A stretch of 16,936 nt of DNA from GCA-2717185 sp964474755 (GTDB lineage: Bacteria; Pseudomonadota; Alphaproteobacteria; UBA8366; GCA-2717185). The stretch covers positions 1-16,936 of the forward strand of contig CAYYUG010000086.1 of assembly GCA_964474755.1 (NCBI GenBank), written 5' to 3'. This document shows, piece by piece, positions 1 to 6,383 of the stretch. The notes beneath the pieces are model-generated. The model was given only the letters and a program-made list of their open reading frames with translations. It was not told the DNA's origin and made no database searches. The first letter of the stretch is position 1. Each line of letters starts with the position of its first letter. Both the position numbers and the translations under genes were made by a program.

Positions 1-1
1 A

Positions 2-643
2 CTATTTGCCAATCGTCTGCAGCAATTCAGCAGCTCGTTGACGAACGCCCTGTGGTGCCTCCGAGTCATCAGAAATTGTCTCGAAACGCTGGCGCGCCGA
101 AGTAAAGTCGCCTTGGCGCAGTGATAGCAGTCCAAGATACTCTCCCGCGGTGTGCCGCCACGCCCCCCCCGCTGCAAGCGGTTCCAACCGATCGGACAGA
201 ATTTTCGCATCATCCTTATCAGAGCGTGCCATTACAGATAACAAGATAGCGAGATCTCGATAAAGAGGTTCGATGGAGTCGTCTACCGCTAGTGTTTCGT
301 AAATATCGATCGCAGCCCCTCGATCGCCTTCCTTGCGACGAACTGCTGCTTCCCTGAAACGGGCGAGCATCGCATAGCCAGCATCCGCATTCCCAGCGAA
401 AACAGTGTATGCTGCAGCGGCATCTAAATTTTTACCTTCTTCGGCAAGTGCAATCGCCGCCATAAATTCCTCGCTATAGGTTTGCCGCTGATCATAAGTA
501 TAGGATTCCCAAAATTTGTATGCAGCAACGCCACCAACTAGAAGGATAACCGTGGCAATCAGGAAAGAACCGTACCTGTCCCACAGCTTCTTAAAATTCT
601 CTTCTTTAAGTTCTTCGTCGATTTCTTCAAAGATATCTGCCAC
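2..643 (-). CDS. YfgM-like TPR membrane protein
   Basis: The protein has a short acidic and basic cytoplasmic start, one membrane segment (about residues 25-43, rich in I, V, L, G and A) and a long periplasmic alpha-helical part with TPR-like repeats (for example GAYTVFAG-type and QGDFTSARQRFE helices towards the end). This is the layout of the TPR_21/YfgM family, an ancillary partner of the SecYEG translocon and of periplasmic chaperones. In Alphaproteobacteria such genes often precede bamB and der, which would lie just left of this window; that is inference. I chose the GTG at 643 (213 aa) because GGGAG sits six bases upstream and the protein then begins with the family-like acidic segment VADIFEEIDEEL. 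An ATG at 709 would add 22 residues (RRPLHWRWEW) that look unlike this family. The stop is TAG at 2-4. Function beyond the family level is uncertain. Confidence 0.82.
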   Translation of the reverse strand: MADIFEEIDEELKEENFKKLWDRYGSFLIATVILLVGGVAAYKFWESYTYDQRQTYSEEFMAAIALAEEGKNLDAAAAYTVFAGNADAGYAMLARFREAAVRRKEGDRGAAIDIYETLAVDDSIEPLYRDLAILLSVMARSDKDDAKILSDRLEPLAAGGAWRHTAGEYLGLLSLRQGDFTSARQRFETISDDSEAPQGVRQRAAELLQTIGK

Positions 644-855
644 GAACCACTCCCAGCGCCAGTGCAGAGGCCGGCGAATATAACTTTGCCAGATGACAGA
701 GGCAAACATCCCCTCACGATTTCAAATTCCTTTCAGAACCGGCGTTAATGGTATTGGGCTTGCGTCACGCCGAAGGCAGTGGGGTTGCGCCACGTGAAAG
801 CTTACGGCAGGATTGTCACATGCGAGTTACGCTTGGACCGGGCGTTTGACTGACG
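644..855. promoter_or_regulatory. Divergent intergenic region with a direct repeat
   Basis: This is the spacer between the leftward TPR gene and the rightward small exported-protein gene. It contains two copies of a 14-mer, GGGcTTGCGtCACG at 756-769 and GGGgTTGCGcCACG at 781-794, with two mismatches and a 25-bp period. I see no convincing -35/-10 pair and no tRNA-like fold. The repeat could be a regulator site serving one or both divergent genes; this is inference. Confidence 0.35.
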
Positions 856-1266
856 ATGGAGTGGCGATTGGAACAAACCGGCGCCGGAGGAGACATCGAT
901 TCAGAAATCCATGGCAGGGCGCAGCACTGCCTGATCTTTGTGTCTATTCTATTTTTCCTCGCCACCTGCGTCACTGGACCCTTTGGCGCAACCGGTGCGG
1001 GTTTCGCAAACTTCGTTTATACGGAGAAATTGCCAACAAACCACATCGCCAACCGCGTTTTGAGCAAAAATTATAACCTGCTAAAATTGATTGAAGATGA
1101 TGGCCCCATGTGCCGCAATAGTTTTAAACGCGAGATTACAGAAAAGCCGTATTACTGCTATCAGACGATACTTCAATATAATTTCTACGAGACACTGGAT
1201 CCCATCGGAACCGGTGTCGAGAGGATACGAAACCGGGAACCAAGCAGCAGAAGAATACAAGGGTGA
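856..1266 (+). CDS. Small exported or lipoprotein-like hypothetical
   Basis: This encodes 136 aa. A hydrophobic stretch (about residues 25-41, CLIFVSILFFLATCVTG) resembles a signal peptide or lipobox, with a Cys after LAT; Thr at -1 is not ideal. The mature part has the pattern 'DDGPMCR...EKPYYCYQT...FYE..DP', which I recall from small alphaproteobacterial proteins with TxKxxxDHxxSxxxxxxC and EKPxYCYRTLG segments. The second conserved Cys of those proteins (VxCY) appears to be replaced by NFY here. The start is uncertain: ATG 856 has no good Shine-Dalgarno, and in-frame TTG 868 or GTG 937 are possible. The TGA stop overlaps a possible GTG start of the DUF2794 gene by four bases, which suggests translational coupling. 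Several overlapping frames run through this stretch; this one is preferred for its protein character. No function is known. Confidence 0.55.
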   Translation: MEWRLEQTGAGGDIDSEIHGRAQHCLIFVSILFFLATCVTGPFGATGAGFANFVYTEKLPTNHIANRVLSKNYNLLKLIEDDGPMCRNSFKREITEKPYYCYQTILQYNFYETLDPIGTGVERIRNREPSSRRIQG

Positions 1267-1283
1267 ATGGGGACGATTTAGCA

Positions 1284-1616
1284 ATGACGACAATGATCGA
1301 ATTGAGGGCATTCAAAGGAAAAAACCGTGTCTTCTTCAGCCGTCAAGAATTAAGGCAGTTGCTAAACGTATACAGCCGCCGCGTCGCCTTGGGTGAATGG
1401 CGTGACTACGCAATCGATCATTACGGCAATGTGGCGGTGTTTTCTGTATTCCGACACAGTTTCGACGCACCGCTATACGCCGTTGCGAAATCCGGCAGTG
1501 GCAAGGACTGCGAATTTACGGTCTCTGACGGACGGCATCGCATCAAACGCGGCCAGTCGATGCCTGAAGTCCTCAAAGTTTTCGACAAGCCACTCCGCTT
1601 AGTCTCCGCCCACTAG
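1284..1616 (+). CDS. DUF2794 family protein
   Basis: The protein has 110 aa. The core 'SRQELRQLLNVYSRRVALGEW' followed by RDYAIDHYGNVAVFSVFR (about residues 19-57) and the tail 'KRGQSMPEVLKVFDKPLRLV' are the signature of DUF2794, a short protein found across Alphaproteobacteria whose role is unknown. The length fits the family. I chose ATG 1284 because GGGGA lies ten bases upstream and only about 18 residues then precede the conserved core. GTG 1263 is an alternative that would add seven residues and overlap the preceding stop by four bases (GTGA). The gene probably shares a transcript with the small exported protein upstream. Confidence 0.85.
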   Translation: MTTMIELRAFKGKNRVFFSRQELRQLLNVYSRRVALGEWRDYAIDHYGNVAVFSVFRHSFDAPLYAVAKSGSGKDCEFTVSDGRHRIKRGQSMPEVLKVFDKPLRLVSAH

Positions 1617-1652
1617 CCTATTCCGGTCAGCGTTAAAAGCGTTTGCATCATA

Positions 1653-1680
1653 TTGACTAGCACAGTTTGTTCTATATATG
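1653..1680 (+). promoter_or_regulatory. Candidate sigma-70-type promoter
   Basis: TTGACT at 1653-1658 and TATATG at 1675-1680 are separated by 16 bases and lie about 45 bases before the two-CxxC gene. The -35 match is good (5/6) and the -10 is moderate (4/6). The LexA-type box at 1669-1683 covers the -10, which is the position expected for a repressor. Confidence 0.45.
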
Positions 1681-1683
1681 TTC
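1669..1683 (+). promoter_or_regulatory. Alphaproteobacterial LexA-type box
   Basis: The sequence GTTC-TATATAT-GTTC matches the GTTC-N7-GTTC direct-repeat operator established for alphaproteobacterial LexA. It overlaps the -10 of the candidate promoter for the next gene. An eight-base match in two orientations is expected about once every 33 kb by chance, so position, not rarity, is the argument. Confidence 0.5.
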
Positions 1684-1723
1684 TAAGTTGCGGAGGCACT
1701 TAGAAAAGCGGAGACAACAGACG

Positions 1724-2002
1724 ATGGCTGGCACAAGGCGTCGTGAACTCGTGGGAGAAAAAAGTACCCAGTGTCCAGCAACACTTAGCGATCTCGAATC
1801 GGAAGGGGTTGATATGTTCTGTTGGTGCAATCGTTGCGGCCATAATGCTATTGTCCCGATTGAGAATCTCACCGGCTCGCTCGGTCCTGACCAACCCGTT
1901 CCAGAAATTGGGATCCGTATGCGGTGCACGGTGTGCGGCGCAAAAGACGTCGCCGCGCGACCATCCTGGCCATCGCTTGGCCAAGTCTCGAATCATAGTT
2001 AA
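1724..2002 (+). CDS. Small two-CxxC zinc-binding protein
   Basis: The protein has 92 aa and two CxxC knuckles: CNRC (residues 35-38) and CTVC (68-71), separated by a segment containing 'LGPDQPVPEIGIRMRC'. The tail reads 'ARPSWPSLGQVSNHS'. This is a recurring alphaproteobacterial small-protein pattern, probably a single zinc ribbon; no molecular function is established that I know. ATG 1724 is chosen because GGAG lies ten bases upstream and 'TLSDLESEGVDMFCWC' before the first knuckle appears to belong to the family. ATG 1814, with AAGGGG five bases upstream, is an alternative that would drop it. A start at 1667 is unlikely because it would lie inside the promoter and LexA box. If the LexA-type box is real, the gene would belong to the SOS regulon. 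Confidence 0.75.
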   Translation: MAGTRRRELVGEKSTQCPATLSDLESEGVDMFCWCNRCGHNAIVPIENLTGSLGPDQPVPEIGIRMRCTVCGAKDVAARPSWPSLGQVSNHS

Positions 2003-2025
2003 AACTTATAAGCTAACTATAAGTT
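2003..2025. repeat. Inverted repeat after the two-CxxC gene
   Basis: AACTTATA (2003-2010) and TATAAGTT (2018-2025) are perfect inverted arms around a seven-base spacer, starting one base after the TAA stop of the two-CxxC gene. The stem is AT-only apart from one pair and no T-run follows, so it is a poor intrinsic terminator. It overlaps the direct repeats ATAAGCTAAC and ATAAGTTAAC and may be a protein-binding site. Confidence 0.45.
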
Positions 2026-2296
2026 AACGTTCCACAGACTTATCCCCGATCCATCGAAATCCAGGCAATTTAGGCGAAAAAAGAATAATTATTACTGTCA
2101 TACCCTATGGTCGTCCCTAAAACCAAAGCGTATAAGAAATTGCTCGATTTGGAATACAGATTCGGCCTTGGTGTCGAGGTTAGCTGTAGGTATGTCATCC
2201 TAAAAAACCCACCCGCAGCACCGGACCAACAGTCGAATAGGCAAAAGGAATTGGTGGAAATTTACAGATGTCCATCAACCAGGTTGAGGCCAGGTA

Positions 2297-2371
2297 ACAT
2301 ACTGGATATAGTATGTGCTTGGTATCTGCCACACAATATACGTGCCGAAATAACGGCACGCCCTGGCAGAT
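2297..2371 (+). promoter_or_regulatory. Structured leader upstream of gcrA
   Basis: Two separate foldable elements are visible. The first is ACATACT (2297-2303) / AGTATGT (2310-2316) with loop GGATAT. The second is a nested stem: outer ATCTGCCA (2324-2331) pairs perfectly with TGGCAGAT (2364-2371), and inside it CGTGCCG (2341-2347) pairs with CGGCACG (2354-2360) around AAATAA. The interior loop is nine bases on one side and three on the other. The structure ends 29 bases before the gcrA ATG and no T-run follows. It could be a 5' leader affecting gcrA translation or stability, or part of a small RNA. No known riboswitch class is recognised. Confidence 0.5.
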
Positions 2372-2400
2372 CGTAATTGGCAACGTCGTGTGGGGTCAGC

Positions 2401-2733
2401 ATGGAATGGACTACGGATCGTGTTGAGTTGCTTAAGAAATTATGGGGAGAAGGGCTCTCAGCGAGGCAAATTGCTGAAGCGTTGGGGCATGTGACTCGAA
2501 ACGCCGTAATCGGCAAAGCTCACCGCCTTGGCCTATCGACTCGGAGCTTACCCTCAAAACCGACAATTGCGATATTGAATCCGGTCACCGATCGCCTATG
2601 TCAGTGGCCAATTGGAAACCCTGGCGAAGCCGGCTTCTATTTTTGTGGCCAGCCAGCAGAAACCAACCGCCCCTATTGCGACCAGCATTGTTCGATGGCG
2701 TATAGGCAGACAAGCGACTCATCAGCCGCCTAA
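2401..2733 (+). CDS. gcrA: GcrA family cell cycle regulator
   Basis: The protein has 110 aa. The N-terminal helix-turn-helix (about residues 1-45) carries the family signature WTTDRVELLKKLW...GLSARQIA...VTRNAVIGKAHRLGLS. The C-terminal sigma-interacting part (about 67-102) has CQWPIG...FYFCG...PYCDQHC...AYR. GcrA binds RNA polymerase sigma-70 and activates promoters carrying CcrM-methylated GANTC sites, controlling replication and division genes in Alphaproteobacteria. The linker between the domains is short; Caulobacter GcrA has about 170 residues. ATG 2401 is chosen because the family begins at M-x-W-T and GGGG lies six bases upstream. An in-frame TTG at 2377 is unlikely. GANTC sites occur at 2159 and inside the gene. 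Confidence 0.93.
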   Translation: MEWTTDRVELLKKLWGEGLSARQIAEALGHVTRNAVIGKAHRLGLSTRSLPSKPTIAILNPVTDRLCQWPIGNPGEAGFYFCGQPAETNRPYCDQHCSMAYRQTSDSSAA

Positions 2734-2772
2734 CTGATAAAGTCGCCAAGACATAGACGGCGCCTGTACCTA

Positions 2773-2834
2773 CATTGCAGAGGCGACGTTTTGCGTGCAA
2801 TGATCCTTCCGACGCATACCCATTCTTGGGCGTC
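2773..2834 (+). promoter_or_regulatory. Inverted repeats before the ACAD-MoxR-vWA operon
   Basis: In the 144-bp gap after gcrA, CATTGCA (2773-2779) and TGCAATG (2796-2802) are perfect inverted arms with a 16-base spacer. A second hairpin, GACG-(CATA)-CCCA / TGGG-CGTC with loop TTCT, spans 2811-2834. No T-run follows, so neither is a standard terminator. Either may be an operator or leader for the three-gene operon starting at 2878. A GAATC (GANTC) site lies at 2838-2842. Confidence 0.35.
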
Positions 2835-2877
2835 GTAGAATCCATCGCGACCCTTCCGCCGCCATTGACGCGAGACT

Positions 2878-4056
2878 ATGCTTCCGCGCATGGATAAATC
2901 AGATTTGGCGCCAGCCAAGGCTCACCGCGAAGCGCTTAGAAACCGCGCGGCAGATTTCGGCCGTGAACATATTGCAACTCGCATCGACCTGCATGACCAC
3001 ACAACAATACCTTCAGACTTATGGTATGCGCTCGGCACTGCAGGCCTGGCGCAGATCTCATTACCTTCCGACTATGGTGGCTCCGGTGGAGATTTACGTA
3101 CCCTGGTCATGGCGTCGGAAGCTTTGGCCGAAACCGGTGGCAATCTTGGCATGGTCACGTCCTGGATGGGACGTCAGCTAATTTCAAGACTGCACATTTT
3201 GGGGCATGGGACCGTCGCGCAGCGTGAAACATACCTACCCGATCTGGCTGCTGGTAGGACAACCCCCTGCCTCGCAATTTCCGAACCCGGCGCCGGCGCA
3301 CATCCAAAACATCTGGCCGCCGAAGCCCGTCGCGACGGTGACTATTACATCCTGAACGGTGAGAAAGCCTATCTCACCAATGGGCCAATGGCAGATATAT
3401 TCCTCGTTCTGGCGATTACCGGCCGCGTGGGGAAACACAAGCGGTTCTCGGTTCTGATTGTGCCCCACAATGCGGCGGGTTTGGAGCTTACCGAAGGAAT
3501 AAAGATTGACTATTTGCGTCCGTCGTCCCATTGCGGGATAAGGATGAAAGACGTCCGGGTACCCGCGGCTAATCTTCTGGGACCGGAAGGCGATGCCTTC
3601 GATGCAATCTCGCTCCCGATGCGGCGAACTGAAGACGCTATTTTCGCAGCATCGAAAGCCGGTTCTATCCGCCATATCCTGAAAAATATCTGCATCGAGG
3701 CTCCAGCCCTAGCGCAAGACAAGGATCGTCTCTCGGAATTGGGAAAATTGGCCGCGGCGAGTTCGGGATTGAGTGCCCTAGCCTTTCGAGGGGCTGAACT
3801 GCTAGACATGGACTCGACCGCCAATACCGACGCGGTCGGCGCCATCTCGGCTGCTGCCCGTGAATGGGCCAGTAGCCTGTACGAAAGGATCAATGCGCTT
3901 ATCGAAATATCTGGACTGACACCTTCCCCGGTGCTGGCGGCGACCCACCGGGATCTTGGCAAAACTCTGGGTATTGCGCGCAGTGCCTACTTAATCGAGG
4001 CCCACCGCCGTGGGTCCACCTTTTTCGAACGAACAATGGAAAACAAGACCTCATGA
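2878..4056 (+). CDS. Divergent acyl-CoA dehydrogenase-like protein
   Basis: The 392 aa follow the acyl-CoA dehydrogenase fold order: N-terminal helical domain with 'LPSDYGGSGGDL' (about 62-73), middle beta domain with 'AISEPGAG' (133-140) and 'NGEKAYLTNG' (160-169), then a C-terminal helical domain. Several hallmarks are lost. The Ser-Asp that normally follows EPxAG is Ala-His, and the C-terminal RxxFG motif and the QxxGGxGY and YEGT/GGGT segments that contact FAD and carry the catalytic base are not visible. Flavin binding or dehydrogenation is therefore doubtful. It opens an operon and overlaps moxR by four bases (ATGA), so it is probably coexpressed with the AAA+/vWA pair and may be their client. 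The start is uncertain: ATG 2878 or ATG 2890, neither with a strong Shine-Dalgarno. Confidence 0.8.
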   Translation: MLPRMDKSDLAPAKAHREALRNRAADFGREHIATRIDLHDHTTIPSDLWYALGTAGLAQISLPSDYGGSGGDLRTLVMASEALAETGGNLGMVTSWMGRQLISRLHILGHGTVAQRETYLPDLAAGRTTPCLAISEPGAGAHPKHLAAEARRDGDYYILNGEKAYLTNGPMADIFLVLAITGRVGKHKRFSVLIVPHNAAGLELTEGIKIDYLRPSSHCGIRMKDVRVPAANLLGPEGDAFDAISLPMRRTEDAIFAASKAGSIRHILKNICIEAPALAQDKDRLSELGKLAAASSGLSALAFRGAELLDMDSTANTDAVGAISAAAREWASSLYERINALIEISGLTPSPVLAATHRDLGKTLGIARSAYLIEAHRRGSTFFERTMENKTS

Positions 4057-5009
4057 ACGACATCGTTTCACAGGATACGCTCGACAAAAAACTGGCCTCC
4101 GTCGAGTCCATCATGGATGGCCTTGGCAGCAACGGTTATATCGCTTCACGCCGCATCGCGACTGCCATCTTCGTCGCCGAGAACCTGTCCAAGCCGATCC
4201 TGGTCGAAGGGTCAGCCGGTGTTGGGAAAACCGAGCTGGCATTGTCGACTGCACAATGGCTTGGCCTGCCCTTGATCCGCATGCAGTGTTACGAGGGCCT
4301 CGACGAGTCTAAGGCTTTGTACGAATGGAAGTACGGCAAACAGTTGCTCTATACTCAAATTCTTAAGGACAAAATGGGCGATACCCTGTCGGATTCTAAG
4401 GGACTGGACGAAGCGATGCAGCGCCTGCATGGGTTTGGCGATCTATTCTTTTCAGAACAGTTTCTTGAACCACGACCGCTGCTTAAGGCGCTGCGTCAAA
4501 AACACGGAGCCGTCCTACTAATTGACGAGGTCGACAAATCGGATGAGGAATTCGAAGCCTTTCTACTGGAAATCTTATCCGCTTTCCAGGTGTCCATCCC
4601 CGAGATCGGCACGATCCAGGCGACGGTTCCACCCTTAGTCTTCCTTACCTCTAACAATATGCGCGAGATGGGTGATGCGTTGAAGCGCCGCTGTCTACAC
4701 CTATTTATCCCGCTGCCAGACGCCAAGTTAGAACAGAAAATCGTCGCCTCGCGCGTACCCGAAATCGAGGAACGGCTGCGCCGCCAACTCGTCACCTTCG
4801 TGCAGATGCTACGAGAAGACGACTTGAAGAAGCTGCCATCAATCTCGGAGACCATCGACTGGGCCCGAGTACTACTCCTGCTGCACGCAGACTCGCTAAA
4901 CACCGCATTAGTGCGCGACACGCTGAATGTATTGTTGAAATTCGAGCAAGACATCGCAGCCGTCGAACGTAGCGTCCCAGAACTCACTCGCAAGGCACAA
5001 CAAGCTTAG
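4053..5009 (+). CDS. MoxR family AAA+ ATPase (CoxD-like)
   Basis: The protein has 318 aa. Walker A is GSAGVGKT (53-60), Walker B is VLLIDEVD (154-161), sensor 1 is TSNN (199-202), an arginine-finger region is ALKRRC (209-214), and a sensor-2-like ISETIDWAR occurs at 264-272. That last motif resembles CoxD-type MoxR proteins. MoxR ATPases work with vWA proteins as chaperones or metal-cofactor assembly factors; CoxD and CoxE mature the Mo-Cu site of CO dehydrogenase. No coxLMS genes are present here, so the client must differ or lie elsewhere. The start overlaps the preceding stop (ATGA), indicating translational coupling, and a vWA gene follows after ten bases. Family assignment is firm; target is unknown. 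Confidence 0.93.
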   Translation: MNDIVSQDTLDKKLASVESIMDGLGSNGYIASRRIATAIFVAENLSKPILVEGSAGVGKTELALSTAQWLGLPLIRMQCYEGLDESKALYEWKYGKQLLYTQILKDKMGDTLSDSKGLDEAMQRLHGFGDLFFSEQFLEPRPLLKALRQKHGAVLLIDEVDKSDEEFEAFLLEILSAFQVSIPEIGTIQATVPPLVFLTSNNMREMGDALKRRCLHLFIPLPDAKLEQKIVASRVPEIEERLRRQLVTFVQMLREDDLKKLPSISETIDWARVLLLLHADSLNTALVRDTLNVLLKFEQDIAAVERSVPELTRKAQQA

Positions 5010-5019
5010 CCAGCCTGCT

Positions 5020-6372
5020 ATGCAACAGACCCTCGAAAATTTTCTTCGCGCATTGCGAGCCACGAATGTCCGCGTCTCGCCGGCAGAAGCAATCGACGCA
5101 CACTTTACGGTTGATAGCGTCGGGTACAGCGACCGCACCTTGCTAAAGGATTCGCTTTGTATCGCGTTGGCCAAATCAGAGGAAGAAGTCGAGCGGTTCG
5201 ACGAATGTTTTGAGATATTCTTCACTCGGGACGAGTTCCGCGACCGTGAAGAGCCAAGCGGTGGTGACGGCCTATCGAATGCCGAAAGTGAGATGCTTGG
5301 CGAGCAACCCTTGGCCGAGTTGCTGCTGGGCGGTAGTGAGACCGAAATGGCGCAGGCTATGGAACAGGCCGCAAACGATGCCGGCGTCGCCAATATCCGC
5401 TTTTCAACTCAGCGCGGCCTTTTTACCCGGCGTATTCTTGACCGTATGGGGCTGCGTGATCTCGAGAGACTGATCGCATCGCTCAACCGACAGGAAGGTG
5501 ACCAAGTTGCCGTCGAAATGGCAGAACGACTCGAGGAAGGCCGGAGCTATATGTTCGAGGAGGTTCGGCAGTATATCGATCGTCAGTTCGACCTCTACGC
5601 ACGCAATGCCGGTGAAGAACTACGCGAGGAATTCCTGGCAAAGACCAATCTATCCGCTGTCGAACGACGCGATTTTGACCGTATGCACCGGATCGTGCGC
5701 CGCATGGCGAAGAAGTTGGCAACCCGCTACGCCCGCCGCCGCAAGCACACAAAACGCGGCGTTCTCGACGTGCGCCGGACACTTCGCAAGAGCATTCCGC
5801 ATGATGGAATACCATTCGAGACTGTCTGGAAACAGACTAAGATTGAGCGACCACGCATTGTTGTCATCGTCGACGTATCACAATCAGTTGCCGCCGCAGC
5901 GCGGTTCCTGTTGCTGTTCCTCTATTCGTTGCATGAGGTGATCGCGACGTTGCGCGCCTTCGCCTTCTCCAGTCACTTAATAGAGGTCAGTGACATCCTG
6001 AAGGAGAGAAATGTTGAGGAAGCGATCCCAGAGGTTCTCGAGAAGATCGGATTCCGTTCGACTGATTATGGCCAAGCGCTGGAGGATTTCGAGGATCTAC
6101 ATATGGACGCGCTCGACCGGCACACGACCGTAATAATCCTGGGCGACGGCCGCTCAAACGACACTGATCCGCGCATGGACCTAATGCGCCAAATCCACGA
6201 TCGCTCAAAATCGGTGATTTGGCTCAATCCAGAACCGGAACCGTTCTGGGGCACCGGAGATTCTGAGATGCATCGCTACCGCAACTTCTGCCAAGTCGCC
6301 AAAACCTGCAGAACAATCCAAGATTTGGAGCGGATCATCGACGATGTGATGAAGACTTATTTCCGTGCCTAA
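5020..6372 (+). CDS. CoxE-like von Willebrand factor A protein
   Basis: The protein has 450 aa. The N-terminal half is helical and charged and includes a basic region (about 220-255, RRMAKKLATRYARRRKHTKR). The C-terminal vWA domain (about 278-445) has an intact MIDAS: DVSQS (285-289), a Thr in STDYG (347-351) and an Asp in ILGDGRSN (373-380). 'TLRKSIPHDGIPF' before the vWA strand and 'WLNPEPEPFW' near the end are typical of CoxE-like (VWA_CoxE) proteins. It is the expected partner of the adjacent MoxR ATPase, probably recognising the client through the metal site. It is cytoplasmic: no signal peptide or membrane helix is seen. The gene ends 18 bases before the bidirectional-looking hairpin at 6391-6412. 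Confidence 0.9.
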   Translation: MQQTLENFLRALRATNVRVSPAEAIDAHFTVDSVGYSDRTLLKDSLCIALAKSEEEVERFDECFEIFFTRDEFRDREEPSGGDGLSNAESEMLGEQPLAELLLGGSETEMAQAMEQAANDAGVANIRFSTQRGLFTRRILDRMGLRDLERLIASLNRQEGDQVAVEMAERLEEGRSYMFEEVRQYIDRQFDLYARNAGEELREEFLAKTNLSAVERRDFDRMHRIVRRMAKKLATRYARRRKHTKRGVLDVRRTLRKSIPHDGIPFETVWKQTKIERPRIVVIVDVSQSVAAAARFLLLFLYSLHEVIATLRAFAFSSHLIEVSDILKERNVEEAIPEVLEKIGFRSTDYGQALEDFEDLHMDALDRHTTVIILGDGRSNDTDPRMDLMRQIHDRSKSVIWLNPEPEPFWGTGDSEMHRYRNFCQVAKTCRTIQDLERIIDDVMKTYFRA

Positions 6373-6383
6373 TTAAGACACGG

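Larger units (their letters stand above)
2003..2400. promoter_or_regulatory. Long gcrA upstream region
   Basis: This is 398 bp without a convincing gene. It contains, left to right: iteron-like repeats and a CtrA-like site (1995-2028), a DnaA-like nonamer TTATCCCCG (2040-2048, 7/9 to TTATCCACA) next to GTTCCACAG, an AT-rich stretch with the palindrome AATAATTATT (2084-2093), a GATTC (GANTC) site at 2159-2163, an odd palindrome TCAACCAGGTTGA (about 2275-2287) and two stem-loops before the gcrA start. In Caulobacter, gcrA transcription is controlled by DnaA and CtrA, so such elements fit a cell-cycle promoter; assignment here is inference. An open frame at 2107-2376 crosses the stem-loops and has no recognisable protein features. 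Confidence 0.5.

Noticed and set aside
644..709. Upstream ATG at 709 for the TPR gene
   Set aside because: The 22 added residues are unlike the family and the GTG at 643 has a well-placed GGGAG.
813..1076. Arg-rich 87-codon frame overlapping the small exported protein
   Set aside because: Composition (runs of Arg, Trp, His) is typical of an out-of-frame reading; the overlapping frame has a hydrophobic leader and conserved-looking Cys pattern.
2003..2100. Chromosomal origin of replication
   Set aside because: Only one weak DnaA-like nonamer and short iteron-like repeats are visible; a regulated gcrA promoter explains them with fewer assumptions.
2107..2376. 89-codon open frame upstream of gcrA
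   Set aside because: No recognisable motif, no clear ribosome site, and it runs through the perfect stem-loops, which explain the sequence better.
3510..3962. 150-codon minus-strand frame inside the dehydrogenase-like gene
   Set aside because: Antisense shadow with Ser/Ala/Arg-rich composition and no start signal.
4496..4993. 165-codon minus-strand frame inside the MoxR gene
   Set aside because: Ser-rich antisense reading of a gene with clear AAA+ motifs.
4053..6372. Part of a CO dehydrogenase (cox) cluster
   Set aside because: The ATPase and vWA resemble CoxD/CoxE, but no coxL, coxM, coxS or molybdenum cofactor genes are present in the window.
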